Source: Aradus depressus (taxonomy: Eukaryota; Arthropoda; Insecta; Hemiptera; Aradidae). Taken from it: DNA of 64,000 nucleotides. Positions 9,361-20,762 of this stretch are shown here, one piece after another. The notes under the pieces were generated by a model, which was not told the DNA's origin, ran no database searches, and saw nothing but the letters and a program-made list of their open reading frames with translations. How positions within the stretch are numbered: the first letter of the stretch is position 1; each line of letters starts with the position of its first letter. The stretch lies in contig OY759214.1 of the NCBI GenBank assembly GCA_963662175.1, positions 4,960,001-5,024,000 on the forward strand. The letters are read 5' to 3'. The translations under genes were made by a program, and so were the position numbers.

Positions 9361-10277
9361 TTGTTGGGGATCACTTATAACTAACTCTTTGTTAATTATA
9401 TTTGACCACCCTGGAGTAGCATGCATATCGTCTGGGTGAATGAAACGAAAATTAAAATGAACACATATTTATTACGACACAAAATAGAACATTTATAAAA
9501 GGATAATAATTGCGGTAATAATAATAAAAAAATAATTAATCTAATATTGAAGCCTGATGGGCAAAAGGTGACAATTGAGAATTTGTCTGAAGGGCATTAT
9601 TGGTCCTTTATATCTCTATTGGCAATGATAAACGTTTAAGAAATAAACCTGTTAGTTGAATTCCTCATTTTCTGGCCTGCTGCGTTGAAATGAATAAACA
9701 AATGATGTCCTGGTGCGTTGACACATCTAAAGGGGTGGATGATGTTTCGGACGGAGTACCTCTTCAATGTGGGGAAATAAATGGCTAGCATCTCAAAATC
9801 GGAACGCAGAGTAACGTGGGTTCCGACAGGGATCCATTGCTAGAATGGCAATTGTTGAACTGTCTGATTACACTTTCAACTCTATGATCACTTTTTACAC
9901 TTAGACTGATCTCTCTATAAAATTCGAACTGCGGAGCGACGTGGAGTCCGCCCGGGATCTGTCATTCGACTGTTCGTGAGATTAACTATGATCACATTTT
10001 CAACTTAGAAAAATTCTACAGAATTCGGGACCCAGAGCGACGTGGAGTCCGCCCGGTATCTGTCGTTCGACTGAACGTGTGAACACCGTTTTTCGGTAGC
10101 TCTGATGAGATTGTGGTGGGGAGAAAACCGGTCGTGGTGACTGTTCATTGGCCCAAACTGCCCACCTACGTCATATGGGAGGAGCCTAGAGTCTTCTTTG
10201 TTCGTACTTTCCTTTGTCCTCGATATAGTTTAAATAAGCTGCACCTGCCCAGGATGTCTTTCATTAAGATATATATA
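9361..10277 (-). mobile_element. Probable solo LTR (ends provisional)
   Basis: The segment begins TGTTGGGGATCAC and ends ATATATACA (TG...CA). It contains AATAAA on the minus strand and three diverged copies of a GAGCGACGTGGAGTCCGCCC block at about 9799, 9932 and 10033, roughly 100 bp apart. A related segment with the same block style and the same GTTTCATTC region is at 35508-36381. No target duplication was found, so the ends are uncertain. Confidence 0.4.
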
Positions 10278-10286
10278 CATATATAT

Positions 10287-10583
10287 TGTAATGGTCGTTA
10301 GTTGGGGGTTCTTTTTAAAAAATAGAAAAAAAATACTACTTTTTTTATATAATAATTTATTTTTTGTAACGGTGTATGTTATTGGAATTATTATTATAGG
10401 AGTTAAAATTATTACTTGAGGTGATGGGTTGGATGTTGCTTGATAGAAAGGTTTTGAGTTGTTTAGTCTTCTTTTAAAGTATCCTCTTCCTTCTTTTTTT
10501 CTTTCTTCTTACTTGAGGACAGACCGGCAGGCAGATACACTTGAGGACAGACCGGCAGGCAGATACACTTGAGGACAGACCGG
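10287..10583 (-). mobile_element. 3' LTR remnant of internally deleted LTR element
   Basis: It begins TGTAATGGTCGTTAG and is nearly identical to the full LTR at 12868 up to the GAGGACAGACCGG repeats. It then jumps into protease-coding sequence. The 5' half of this LTR, the polypurine tract and all of pol are missing, so a deletion joined the protease gene to the LTR. Confidence 0.85.
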
Positions 10584-11053
10584 AGTTTTACTACAGAGTT
10601 TTCTTTTATTTGTCGAATTTCTTTTTCTCCTCCATCATTTAGTGGTATTTTTCTATTTTCTCCTAAATATGATATGGCTATATAATTTTGTTTCATATTA
10701 TTGACTGTCCCTAATTTATTTATAGTATCGATACCAAAAATAATCTCATGGATCAATTCCGGAATTACCCAAAAATTCACTTGAATTTTCAAACCACTAA
10801 TATTTATTTCCAGTAAAACTTGAAATTTAATATTTTTTGACTTTTTTCCAAAAGCTCCGGTAATATGCGCTGATGGTAATTGCAATTTACTTAATACGTT
10901 TATTTGGTTTCCATGTCGATTCAGAAATTCTTCTGCTATACAACTTATCTGTGAACCGGTATCCCACAACACCTTTACTGTTAAATTATTTAATTTTATT
11001 ACCGTTTTTGGTGTCATTACCTCTTCTAGTTTCTCGTTGTTCCCTTCATTCAA
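10463..11053 (-). pseudogene. pro: Retroviral-type aspartic protease, truncated and fused to LTR
   Basis: The minus frame contains LTVKVLWDTGSQISCI, the DTG active-site motif of retropepsins, and later EIIFGIDTINKLG. Upstream, the same frame continues from the gag region (GKDNSWENPREYLLNEG). After residue about 155 the frame runs into LTR sequence (CICLPVCPQVYLPAG is repeat translation), marking the deletion that removed reverse transcriptase, RNase H and integrase. In an intact element the protease would cleave the gag-pol polyprotein. The element cannot move by itself. Confidence 0.75.
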
Positions 11054-11307
11054 TAAATACTCTCTAGGATTTTCCCAAGAATTATCTTTCCCTTTGTTGA
11101 CATTACAAATATTTTTTTTATAACTTCCGATTAGACCCTATTGTAACAATTTGCCCCAACTGGATATATCCCTGGTCTTACATTGGATATAAGAGGCTTT
11201 TTTAGTTTTTTTGTGGTAAACTTATCTCTAGTCCCTTAGCATCCTGACTAGTAGAAGGTTTTTCAATTAATATTGCATTATTATTGTTATCATTATCTCT
11301 ACTTTGA

Positions 11308-12732
11308 TCATACTGATTTTTTTTTCTGGTGACTTATTCTCCGAATAATTCCATTTTCTAGGATAACTATTATAATTCCCACGCCCTCTGAATCCTGGGT
11401 GATAACTATTAGTTCGGTTTGGGCTTTCCCACTGTCTATCAGGTGTACTTCCTGTATTTTGTTTCCAAAATGGGCCCTTTTCAAATTTCGACCTATACGG
11501 CACAATATATTTTTTTCTGGAGTTGATTCCGATTGACAAAAAAATTTTTTTTTTATTACTTTAATTTTTTCTAAGACTTTAAACAATTGGATTTGGTCTG
11601 TTATCTCCGCCATTTTTAATATTTGCTGAACATTCATATGGTAATGACCGATCATTCGTTTTATTATAGTTTTCTCGGGAATTTCGGGATCTAGATACCG
11701 ACAATCTTTTAATATATGTCGCGCATAATCATCCATAGACAGCGCACCTTCGGGATTATAACGACCATAATCTAATTTTTCCCAGATTTCCGACTGCCTT
11801 TGTTCGTCCCAATACTTTGCTAAAAATATTTCCTTAAACTTTTCGAAATTCTTTATCTGATCAACCTCAGAATACCACCATATTTTCACCGTTTCTATCA
11901 GACATCCTGAAATTACTAATTTTTTTTTATCCCAATCTGTTATCCGAAAATTCATAAAATTCCTTTCCAAATCAGCTATAAACTCTATAAGACTTTCTTT
12001 TGATCCATTCGCAAATTTTGGAAATTTCCATCCGGAACTAGCTCCTACTATCGAGTTTACCCCTATTCCATTCTCCATTAAATTTATTTTTATTCCATTA
12101 TTTATTTTTCTATTTATGTCATCTACATTTTTTTTTGTATTTCCCATTTCCGTCTTTAAATCTTCGATTTCCCCATTTCCGACTTCTAATTTTTTCTCTA
12201 GTTCTACGAAATTTTGTTTATTACTTTTTTGTTCATCTCCCATTGTATTCAAAATGTCCTTCCTTATCCTATCAATTTTTGCGTCATTATTAATATCGCT
12301 ATTATTGACTTTTTGTTCCATTTCCGTTTTGTTTTTATAAATTAAATTTTTTAATTCTATTTGGTTTTGTAGCATATTGTTTTTTATTTCTGTTTGCATT
12401 GCTAACCGACAAGTTCTTTCCTCCTCTATTCTTTCTATTATTTTCTTTTCGAAATTTATCATGTAAATGCTTTGCTCCTCTCGCCCTTTCTCCATCGAAC
12501 TATAGATTTGGTCAAATCTATTATCAAATTTAGTGCTTTGTTCCTCAAATTTATTAATGAGGATTTGAAAGTAAGCCGGCATTTCATTATCTAATTTATT
12601 TCCTACAGTTTCTACTTTTTTTTCTGTGTGTGGGGTCGATGTGATTTGGCTTTCATCCCGTAACTGTATATGTTCCGAAAAACCTGATTCCATTTCGTCA
12701 CCCTTATCAACAAAGTCTCTGACTGTAGCCAT
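11308..12732 (-). pseudogene. gag: Retrotransposon gag with long coiled-coil N-terminus, frameshifted
   Basis: The frame starts at the ATG at 12732 (MATVRDFVDKGDEMESG), shortly inside the LTR and primer site. Residues about 50-220 are Lys/Glu/Asn-rich and helical, a probable coiled coil. Residues about 230-390 hold a gag core (ESLIEFIADLERNFMNF, then KIWWYSEVDQIKNFEKFKE and LDYGRYNPEGALSMDDYA). Near 11540, at a run of A and T, the natural sequence moves to another frame (SRKKYIVPYRSKFEKGPF and the RGRGNYNSYPRKW tail). The long first frame therefore ends in an out-of-frame tail. The + element at 28969 has a gag start of similar style. Confidence 0.75.
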
Positions 12733-12847
12733 TTTAAAACAATTTTACAGATGTTTTTAAACAAAAATTAAATATATATATTTTTTTTTTTGTTATACTA
12801 CAATTTACAATTTTACTGTTTCGTTCAATTATTTATATTCAATTTTG

Positions 12848-12865
12848 CCAAAACGTTGGGCGCCA
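12848..12865 (-). other. Primer binding site, tRNA-Lys(CUU)-like
   Basis: The minus strand reads TGGCGCCCAACGTTTTGG two bases inside the LTR. The first 13 bases match the complement of an insect tRNA-Lys(CUU) 3' end. Confidence 0.65.
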
Positions 12866-12867
12866 AA

Positions 12868-13350
12868 TGTAATGGTCGTTAGTTGGGGGTTCTTTTTAAA
12901 AAATTGAAAAAAAATACTACTTTTTTTATATAATAATTTATTTTTTGTAACGGTGTATGTTATTGGAATTATTATTAAATTATATAGGAGTTAAAATTAT
13001 TACTTGAGGTGATGGGTTGGATGTTGCTTGATAGAAAGGTATTGAGTTGTTTAGTCTTCTTTTAAAGTATCCTCTTCCTTCTTTTTTTCTTTTTTCTTAC
13101 TCGAGGACAGACAGACAGGCAGATACACTTGAGGACAGACCGGCAGGCAGATACGAGCAGGCGACAGACGACCGACGACAGACAACATACAACGTAAAAA
13201 CACCAACAACAAACTAGACCAGCTGTCTTTCCTCACTTTTTATATTCCAGCCTTCTCGAATAATTAAAATAATTAATGTTTTATATTTTTTAAATTTGTA
13301 TTTATGTTCCTAATTACTGTTGTTTATATATTGTAATGATCCACATTACA
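12868..13350 (-). mobile_element. 5' LTR of internally deleted element
   Basis: A 483-bp LTR with inverted ends TGTAAT...ATTACA, matched by the 3' LTR remnant at 10287. It includes short GAGGACAGAC(C)GGCAGGCAGATAC-type repeats. Its right end overlaps a 19-bp near-palindrome shared with the next LTR. Confidence 0.8.
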
Positions 13351-14290
13351 CTGTGAAAGAAATGTAATTGAATGGTACGCTGTGGCTAGTGAGAGGTTAC
13401 CCTATGTTATCAGAAGCAGAATACTCGATACAATGCTATGATCGATTCTTGTTTATAAAAAAAAAAATGAAATCATATTAATTTATTATTGATGTAGTAA
13501 TAATAATGTAATGGTAAATTATAATAATGTTAGAAAATAAGAAAAACAATAAAAGATAAAACTACAGTAAAATTTGTAAGAAAAAAAAGGCTGTGCTAGT
13601 TTTGGCCAATGAGAGATGGGAGTAAAGTGCAAAAAAAATAGGGAGAGTGTGTTCCGGGGGAGTAGCGTCTCTCTCTGGTATGATCCCATGTTCAGAGGAA
13701 GGTCTGTGGTGATGTGAGTGCAGTGGTAATGTTAAAAAATGTGCGTTAGTAGGTGAATACCGGTTTGGCTGTAGACAAAGTACACGAAGGGTGTGTCCCG
13801 GAATGTCGAACATTAATCACCGATGAGAGGTCAAGTTGTAAAGACCTAGAAGAAAGAAGAAAAACTATAGACGACGACACCAACTGCAGAAGGAAGCAGA
13901 AGTGTTGGTAGTAATCTCCGCAACCCATCTCTTAAAATCATCCCACCAGTTATCATCATCAAATCGTCAGTTGAAGGAAGAAAAAGTCATGCAAGCATTT
14001 GTATCATGGTAAATTTTTATGTGTGTAAAACTGTGACTAACACCTTTTAAAAAAAAAAATTTTATAAATAAAAAAAAAATATATACCTTTTTAGATCAAA
14101 TAAATAAAAATAATGTATCACCTTATTATGTGATTTCTTTATTAATTGTAACCACTATTTATATTATAGCATAGTAAATTTATCTGAAACTCTTCAATGT
14201 AAGTAAGTGCTCTTTCATGATTGGCTCCCGAAATTAGGGACTTTAAAATTTAAAAATTAAAAATGTAAGCGAGTAAAAACTACCGTTACA
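13332..14290 (+). mobile_element. Probable solo LTR related to the 27950 LTR family
   Basis: It begins TGTAATGATCCACATTACA and ends ACTACCGTTACA, with ATAT on both sides (AT-rich, so weak evidence of a target duplication). The order of short blocks matches the LTRs at 27950 and 33329: CCAATGA, a shared GTAAA...GACTAACACC region, then an A-rich tract and a GTTACA end. The identity is low, so it is a related family. No ORF inside is convincing. Confidence 0.55.
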
Positions 14291-14476
14291 ATATATATAT
14301 ATATATATATTCTTTCTTAAGGGGTTGTTAGGAGATAAGAAACTATTTTTTAAACTTTTATATTTATCAGTAATATAAAAGTAAATAGTTGCTTGGCCGA
14401 AGATGAGTAATAATTATTATTCCTTTTATTATTTTAATCACTTTTTCTTATTAATTTTATAAATTAAGTTGTGGCC
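14291..14476. other. AT-rich stretch with (AT)n
   Basis: A short AT microsatellite (about 14290-14310) and A/T-rich sequence. Confidence 0.5.
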
Positions 14477-14952
14477 GGTGCCTAGCACATTCTAGCTATG
14501 GTGCCTATCGTTACTTAGCACATACTAACAGATGCCGGCTGGTGCCTAGCACATTCTAGCCATGGTGCCTTTCGTTACTTAGCACATACTAACAGATGCC
14601 GGCTGGTACCTAGCACATTCTAGCCATGGTGCCTTTCGTTACTTAGCACATACTAACAGATGCCGGCTGGTGCCTAGCACATTCTAGCCATGGTGCCTTT
14701 CGTTACTTAGCACATACTAACAGATGCCGGCTGGTGCCTAGCACATTCTAGCCATGGTGCCTTTCGTTACTTAGCACATACTAACAGATGCCGGCTGGTG
14801 CCTAGCACATTCTAGCCATGGTGCCTTTCGTTACTTAGCACATACTAACAGATGCCGGCTGGTGCCTAGCACATTCTAGCTATGGTGCCTATCGTTACTT
14901 AGCGCATACTAACAGATGCCGGCTGGTGCCTAGCACATTCTAGCCATGGTGT
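14477..14952. repeat. 64-bp minisatellite, ~7.4 copies
   Basis: Units start at 14477, 14541, 14605 and so on with GGTGCCTAGCACATTCTAGC. Most units contain TACTAAC followed by AG, the exact branch-point consensus. The array ends 54 bp before predicted exon 4. Confidence 0.95.
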
Positions 14953-15006
14953 CGTCACAGGACTTTTTATTTGTCACAAAATAAATTTACTTTTATATGT
15001 TTCCAG

Positions 15007-15074
15007 CTAAGCTTGAGATCTGTTCATCGTCACGAGAACTGTTTTTCTGTCTTGAATACCTTCAACCATTAACG
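15007..15074 (+). CDS. Predicted exon 4
   Basis: The acceptor is TTTTATATGTTTCCAG. The 68-nt segment completes a Ser codon with the last base of exon 3, then reads KLEICSSSRELFFCLEYLQP and LT. The donor is GTTTGT (weak) in phase 0. Another donor (GTAAAA) three bases on would put exon 5 out of frame. Confidence 0.4.
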
Positions 15075-16095
15075 GTTTGTAAAATTTTCGTTTTTTTGTT
15101 AGTAGAAATAATACTTGGTAACCATTTGAGATGTTTTATGTGCCTATCTTTGTCGCTTCAATGTGTCATTTTTTTCGGGAAATGTGTGAAGAGTTTCATA
15201 TATAAACGTTTGTTTTATCCATCGAAGGAGTCATGAAAGTGGAGTACCCAAAACTATGTGGTCTATCAAAACGTTTAGGCCAACACATCAAATTAGTGCA
15301 ACCTATTTAATAGTTGGTTGAAATTTTACTAAATTTGTTATAAGTGCGGTTTTGACAGGCCATATACAGCGGAAAATGTTGAACAAAATGAGAGATTGTG
15401 GACGGGACTAACACATAAAATGAGTGCTGGCTCTTTAACGGTTGAACGGATTCCCATAAATTTAGAGATGCATCATCCTCTTAAGCTGCACTTATTTCGG
15501 GCATTCCACCTCCCCCCCCCCCCCCCCCCCCCCCCCGCCATCTTTAAAATTTCAAGATGCCTCATAGCTTATACAGATGTGATATTGCATGATTCAAACA
15601 TAGGCTTTTGACTTCTGAAAATGTTGAGGTAGGTTTTGTGGACGGGACCAACACATAAAATGAATGCTGGCTCTTCAATGGTTGTTTAGATTTTCATGTT
15701 TCGCATGTAGAACCTTATAATTCCAGTCAATCGGCTGTGTGTTTCGAAGAGTTCGATCAATTTCCCAGGCACTTGAGAGTCAAAAGGTTTTTGGAGTTTT
15801 CAACCTGCTTGTGACCTAAGATCCCTAAGCTCATGTCAAATTTGGATTTTATAGACTCAGGGTTTAGGATGGGAATTCATGCGTCTATAATCAGCTGAAC
15901 TAGGATTGAAAAATTTGAAAAAAATGAAAATTCGATTTAGCAGAATGGGAAATGTTGGATAAAACTGGTAGCTCTCCAGCATATCTTGATAAAGAAAAGT
16001 CGTAAAGCGATGCTTTTTTCAACACTATCTTCCACTTCCTAAGTAATTTTACATAAATTTACTAACCGGGCAACACCGCGTAGTATAACATACAG
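15075..16095. repeat. Intronic DNA with a ~50-bp dispersed direct repeat and a C25 run
   Basis: A GTGGACGGGAC(T/C)AACACATAAA block occurs at about 15393 and 15639, each followed by GTGCTGGCTC or ATGCTGGCTC. A run of 25 C lies at 15512-15536. No gene was seen here. Confidence 0.6.
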
Positions 16096-16303
16096 TTAGT
16101 TATTATGACTCATGCCCGGGCTTTACCTACAAGGTCATATCGCCTACTACCAGAGCGCTCTTTTATCACTCTGGTGGAACAGAGGCCGACTCTACTGGGG
16201 AGGCTTAAGTTTTGCCTATCTTGAATTTTAATTCACCTAGGGTAGGGGTCTTTAAAGAGTACCTGACCTCGTACTGGTTCGGGACCATCGCTTAACGTCC
16301 CAT
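16096..16303 (-). mobile_element. SINE family 1, head-less fragment
   Basis: Shares the body of the SINE at 8818 (ATGACTCATGCCCGGGCTTT through CGCTTAACGTCCCAT) in the same orientation, but the tRNA head is missing. A run of 22 G follows at 16373-16394. Confidence 0.8.
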
Positions 16304-16552
16304 TATCCAGGAGGCACGTGCCGCAGTCGCCATAGGGGAGGAAACCGTTCTCTTTCAGCGACCTGAGGGGCCGGGGGGGGGGGGGGGGGGGGGGAGGGGT
16401 TCGTTAGCAAACCTATTAACAGGGTGATTGTACAGCAACACTGTCGTGATGTCCCGAAAACTAGAACTGGTGTACGTCTTGGACTTGCCTATGGCTTTTT
16501 ACCCCAGACACTACAGATAGTACATACAAATAAAATTTTAAATTTATTTCAG

Positions 16553-16631
16553 ATTTCTGAGGTAGCTACCGAGAAATGGAGTCTAAGACTGAAGGAAGCT
16601 AATAGCAAGTGCGAAATGCCCAGGGGAGCCG
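16553..16631 (+). CDS. Predicted exon 5
   Basis: The acceptor is AAATTTATTTCAG and the donor is GTAATA. It encodes ISEVATEKWSLRLKEANSKC and EMPRGA. It is open only in phase 0; the other two frames hit stops within four codons, matching exon 4. It leaves one base (G). Confidence 0.5.
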
Positions 16632-16756
16632 GTAATATGTCTTCTAAAATTTAATTTTAAGTCCAAACTATATTAATATATTTTTTTCTAGAGTTATTTT
16701 TCATTTCTAGGAATAAAATGTGTTAGTACAGTGTATCTAATAATTTTTTTTTCGAA

Positions 16757-16882
16757 CCTACGGTCAGATTAGCCCACTGGTTGAGAGGTGACGATTGGGA
16801 GTTCGAATCCAGCCTTGGCAAGTTATTTTCATCTTCTAAGATGAGAAACGCGGACATAATATGGAAAATTAAAAAAAAAAAA
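16757..16882 (+). mobile_element. tRNA-derived SINE-like fragment (family 2)
   Basis: An A-box-like TTAGCCCACTGGTTGAGAGG is followed by the B box GAGTTCGAATCC at about 16800, and the fragment ends in a short A run. The spacing is tRNA-like but the acceptor stem is not clear. Confidence 0.5.
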
Positions 16883-16960
16883 ACTCCTTTTTTTGAACTA
16901 TTGTCCATTCCACAACAAATGTGTGCATAAACTAATAGTTTTGGCATTACACCATCACCA

Positions 16961-17302
16961 GGTTGAGTCTGCTGAGTGCTCTTCATATAGGTACATCAGG
17001 TTGAGTCTGCTGAGTGCTCTTCATATAGGTACATCAGGTTGAGTCTGCTAAGTGCTCTTCATATAGGTACATCAGGTTGAGTCTGCTGAGTGCTCTTCAT
17101 ATAGGTACATCAGGTTGAGTCTGCTGAGTGCTCTTCATATAGGTACATCAGGTTGAGTCTGCTGAGTGCTCTTCATATAGGTACATCAGGTTGAGTCTGC
17201 TGAGTGCTCTTCATATAGGTACATCAGGTTGAGTCTGCTGAGTGCTCTTCATATAGGTACATCAGGTTGAGTCTGCTGAGTGCTCTTCATATAGGTACAT
17301 CA
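16961..17302. repeat. 38-bp minisatellite, 9 copies
   Basis: The unit is GGTTGAGTCTGCTGAGTGCT plus CTTCATATAGGTACATCA. The copies are nearly identical. Confidence 0.95.
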
Positions 17303-18118
17303 GGTTTTTTTCACCATTTTGTAAGTATGCATGTTATATTCTTTGTCCCCTCGGAGAGCCTAAACGGCTTTAAAGTTTTTCATAAAGCTTTCACTGGTTG
17401 ATAGCCCATTAACATTTAATGGGGTGACATAAGGTATACAACATTATTAGCAAGGTCTGTATCCGAGGCTGGGTTTGTGCCGCACCACAAAGCTGAACCG
17501 ATTTCGACGGGCTCTTACTGGCTTATACTAGGACTAAGTTTTTTTGTGAGAGAAAACCAAGGCATATCTTGCGAGTTTCAGTTGAAGACTTCCTATTATC
17601 TTACAAAAAAAAAGGCGTTAATAGAAGTCGGGATGAGTATCAAAATAGGCTGCTTTGACTAACCCGACTATGGAGAAGTGCAATGATTTTCGCCCGATGT
17701 TTCTTTGTTACCACCTAGAGTAGAAAGTAGGCAATCGATTTTGATGAAACAAAAAAACAGATCTAATCATTGGAATCTCAGGAATGTAAACTGACTTCTG
17801 AAAAAAGTGAAAAATAATTGAAAAAGTCAATAATAGCGTGTGATATCTAAATGTAACAAAACACCAAATCTGAGAAAAGGTCCTTCGGAACAAATTACTG
17901 CAAAACAAGCTTAACCTTTATTTTTTTAACAAATTATACAGGAATTCTTAATGATTCCTACATTCTACTCCAAATTGTTCTTACTTCCCTTCTGAAGAAG
18001 TTAGGTCACAATGATAATTAAAATAAAATATAGAAAAGAGAAAGAAAACAAAATAACAGTTATAAAAATATATATAAATAAATAGAAAATTTATATATTC
18101 AGTCCATGTTTTGGAGTT
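17303..18118. other. Intronic stretch, no gene seen
   Basis: Only short open frames on both strands, none with a motif. Confidence 0.5.
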
Positions 18119-18560
18119 TTAAACAGTTGTTTTAGACGCATTTAACATTAAGTCATTGACGAGAAGCCATTCGTTTAATGATTCAAGAGCTCTAGATGTG
18201 GATTCTTTCAAAGAGGTTGGGTTTTTTGCCGTGACGAAAATATTAATATCATCCGCAAAAATGGCCAACATAAAGGGTGTCATATACGTAGGTAGGTAAA
18301 TCAATAATGTATATGAGCAACAGCAAAGGCCCTAACATTGATCCTTGTAGAACACCGCATGTAATTTAGATCAAGCGCTAACCTCTAATGCCTTAGTGGT
18401 TCATTTTTTTAAATAAGAATTTCGTGGTCAATCAGATCCGAAGGCTTTAGTTAAATCCGTGAATAGACCAGACACTTGTTCTTTTTTGCCTAGAATTAAA
18501 ATTACTGGTTCAATAAATTTAAATGTGGCATTTGAAGTCCATTTATTTTCTCTAAAACAA
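18119..18560 (-). pseudogene. Non-LTR reverse transcriptase palm fragment
   Basis: On the minus strand, KKEQVSGLFTDLTKAFGSD gives the first catalytic Asp region (DLTKAF). The next frame has VLQGSMLGPLLLLIYIIDLP, and a third has FADDINIFVTAKNP, the FADD catalytic box. Stops and at least one frameshift separate them. The order and spacing fit a LINE palm domain (Jockey/CR1-like). The fragment is inactive and lacks both ends. Confidence 0.8.
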
Positions 18561-19841
18561 TTGTTCACCAGTTAGCAGTCTATTGACTTCCAAGAATTCA
18601 ATATGTCTCTTGAACATTATTTTCTCAAACATATGCCCAAAATATAAACATTGATATAAATTATGGCCAAAATATAAAACAGAAAAAATACTGATATAGT
18701 TTTGAGAATTTCGTTTGTAAGATTTTCCTTTTAATAAAAAGTTTGATTTTTGTTCCAATCTTAGTTTTTAATTTTATAATGTAGGCTTAAGTACCTAAGT
18801 AAACCCAAATATTTGTTCTCCAATTCTATGCTATTCGTTTTTTCTGTTAATCCAGTAAGATAATTGATACCTTTTGATTAGATTTAACATTTTTGCAAAA
18901 TTTAGATAAACAATATGCCACATCTTTAAAAAATTTAGAAGTAATCCAAATGAAAAAATTGTAATTGATTTTTTTTAAATACGTGCACTCTCTTAATAAG
19001 TGCACGTCTTGAACTTTCGATATTTTTTATTAGGGCCCTTTTCGGAAATTACTGTAGAAATAAAAATTTAATAGAAGACCAGAGATATAATTTCTACAGG
19101 AAATGTGGTAATTTATTTAATTATTTATTCTTTTTGCTTTCATTATTATTTGTATATTTATTTTCATTTAACATCATATTTAATTATATTAATTATTTTA
19201 CTTTACATAATTTTTTTTACCACAATATATAAACTTCTTGTGGCATAAACAGTGTTTCCACAAAACGAAGTTTCGTTTATTTCGATTTTTTTTACTTGTG
19301 AGCACAATTTGTGTCATATTTTTTTTATGTGGTAATGAACTCGATATGAACATATCTAATGCGTTTCGCGTAATCGAAAATTTTGTATGGTTCCGTAGGT
19401 CGATGAACATTAATGCTGTTTGGTGAAAAATAGCGTCCCTATTTTATTAATTTACTTTCAAAATATAATTATAAAGATGATTTGAATCTATGGCGAAGGT
19501 TAATAATTCAATTTAATAAATTAAATATATCCTTTAGACTTTTCAATTTGTTATACTTTCTACTTACATGGCTGGAGGGCTTTACAAAAGTTCTAAATTT
19601 GGCAAAAGGAGTTTAGACGAAAAAGCCCGGTCTATTCAAATTCTAGATAGAAATGCATCTGAAAAGCTTTTAATGCATCTCTTCACCCACTATGTCACTG
19701 ATGTGTGTCTCATTTATTGAAGGGAACCTGCAAGTTTTCAATAGGCAATACAATCATTTTGTTCAGGAGTGAGTTCAATTTACCGTTTTTTTACATCTGA
19801 AAAAAAAAAATTAATTAAACAATAAAAATGTTGTTTTTCAG
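18561..19841. other. AT-rich intron, no gene seen
   Basis: A/T-rich sequence without repeats or exon signals apart from the acceptor at its end. Confidence 0.5.
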
Positions 19842-19894
19842 AATTGGATGATAAGGGATCTTTCAAGTTCTTCCCTCAGTCAGATGCAGAAATT
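19842..19894 (+). CDS. Predicted exon 6
   Basis: The acceptor is TTGTTTTTCAG and the donor is a perfect GTAAGT. It completes a Glu codon with exon 5 and encodes ELDDKGSFKFFPQSDAEI, ending in phase 0. Confidence 0.5.
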
Positions 19895-19990
19895 GTAAGT
19901 TTGGTACTAAATATGTTGAGAGTTTTAGCGGATTTCTATAGAATATTTACTAGTTACATCAAACACGTACCACATAACACGATATATATG

Positions 19991-20762
19991 TAGCGTGTTC
20001 AGTTAAGTTCTGGCCAATATTAATGGAAATGTTAATGGAATCATGTAGGCTTTAGAAATCTTTTATATAGGTACTGGAAAATGGAAGATAGAGTCAATCA
20101 ACTGTTTTATGGATTCTGTTATGTAGCGTGTTCAGTCAAGTTCTGGCCAATATTAATGGAAATGTTAATGGAATCATGTAGGCTTTAGAAATCTTTTATA
20201 TACTTTAAAATGGAAGATAGAGTCAATCAACTGTTTTATGGATTCTGTTATGTAGCGTGTTCAGTTAAGTTCTGGCCAATATTAATGGAAATGTTAATGG
20301 AATCATGTAGGCTTTAGAAATCTTTTATATACTTTAAAATGGAAGATAGAGTCAATCAACTGTTTTATGGATTCTGTTATGTAGCGTGTTCAGTTAAGTT
20401 CTGGCCAATATTAATGGAAATGTTAATGGAATCATGTAGGCTTTAGAAATCTTTTATATACTTTAAAATGGAAGATAGAGTCAATCAACTGTTTTATGGA
20501 TTCTGTTATGTAGCGTGTTCAGTTAAGTTCTGGCCAATATTAATGGAAATGTTAATGGAATCATGTAGGCTTTAGAAATCTTTTATATACTTTAAAATGG
20601 AAGATAGAGTCAATCAACTGTTTTATGGATTCTGTTATGTAGCGTGTTCAGTTAAGTTCTGGCCAATATTAATGGAAATGTTAATGGAATCATGTAGGCT
20701 TTAGAAATCTTTTATATACTTTAAAATGGAAGATAGAGTCAATCAACTGTTTTATGGATTCT
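19991..20762. repeat. 129-bp tandem repeat, 6 copies, interrupted by a retroelement
   Basis: Units start at 19991, 20124, 20253, 20382, 20511 and 20640 with TAGCGTGTTCAGTTAAGTTC. The array stops inside unit 6 at about 20762, where gag sequence begins. It resumes at 26659-26787 on the far side of the LTR element. Confidence 0.93.

Noticed and set aside
13562..13928. Minus-strand ORFs of 83 and 60 codons
   Set aside because: They overlap each other inside a probable solo LTR and have no domain.
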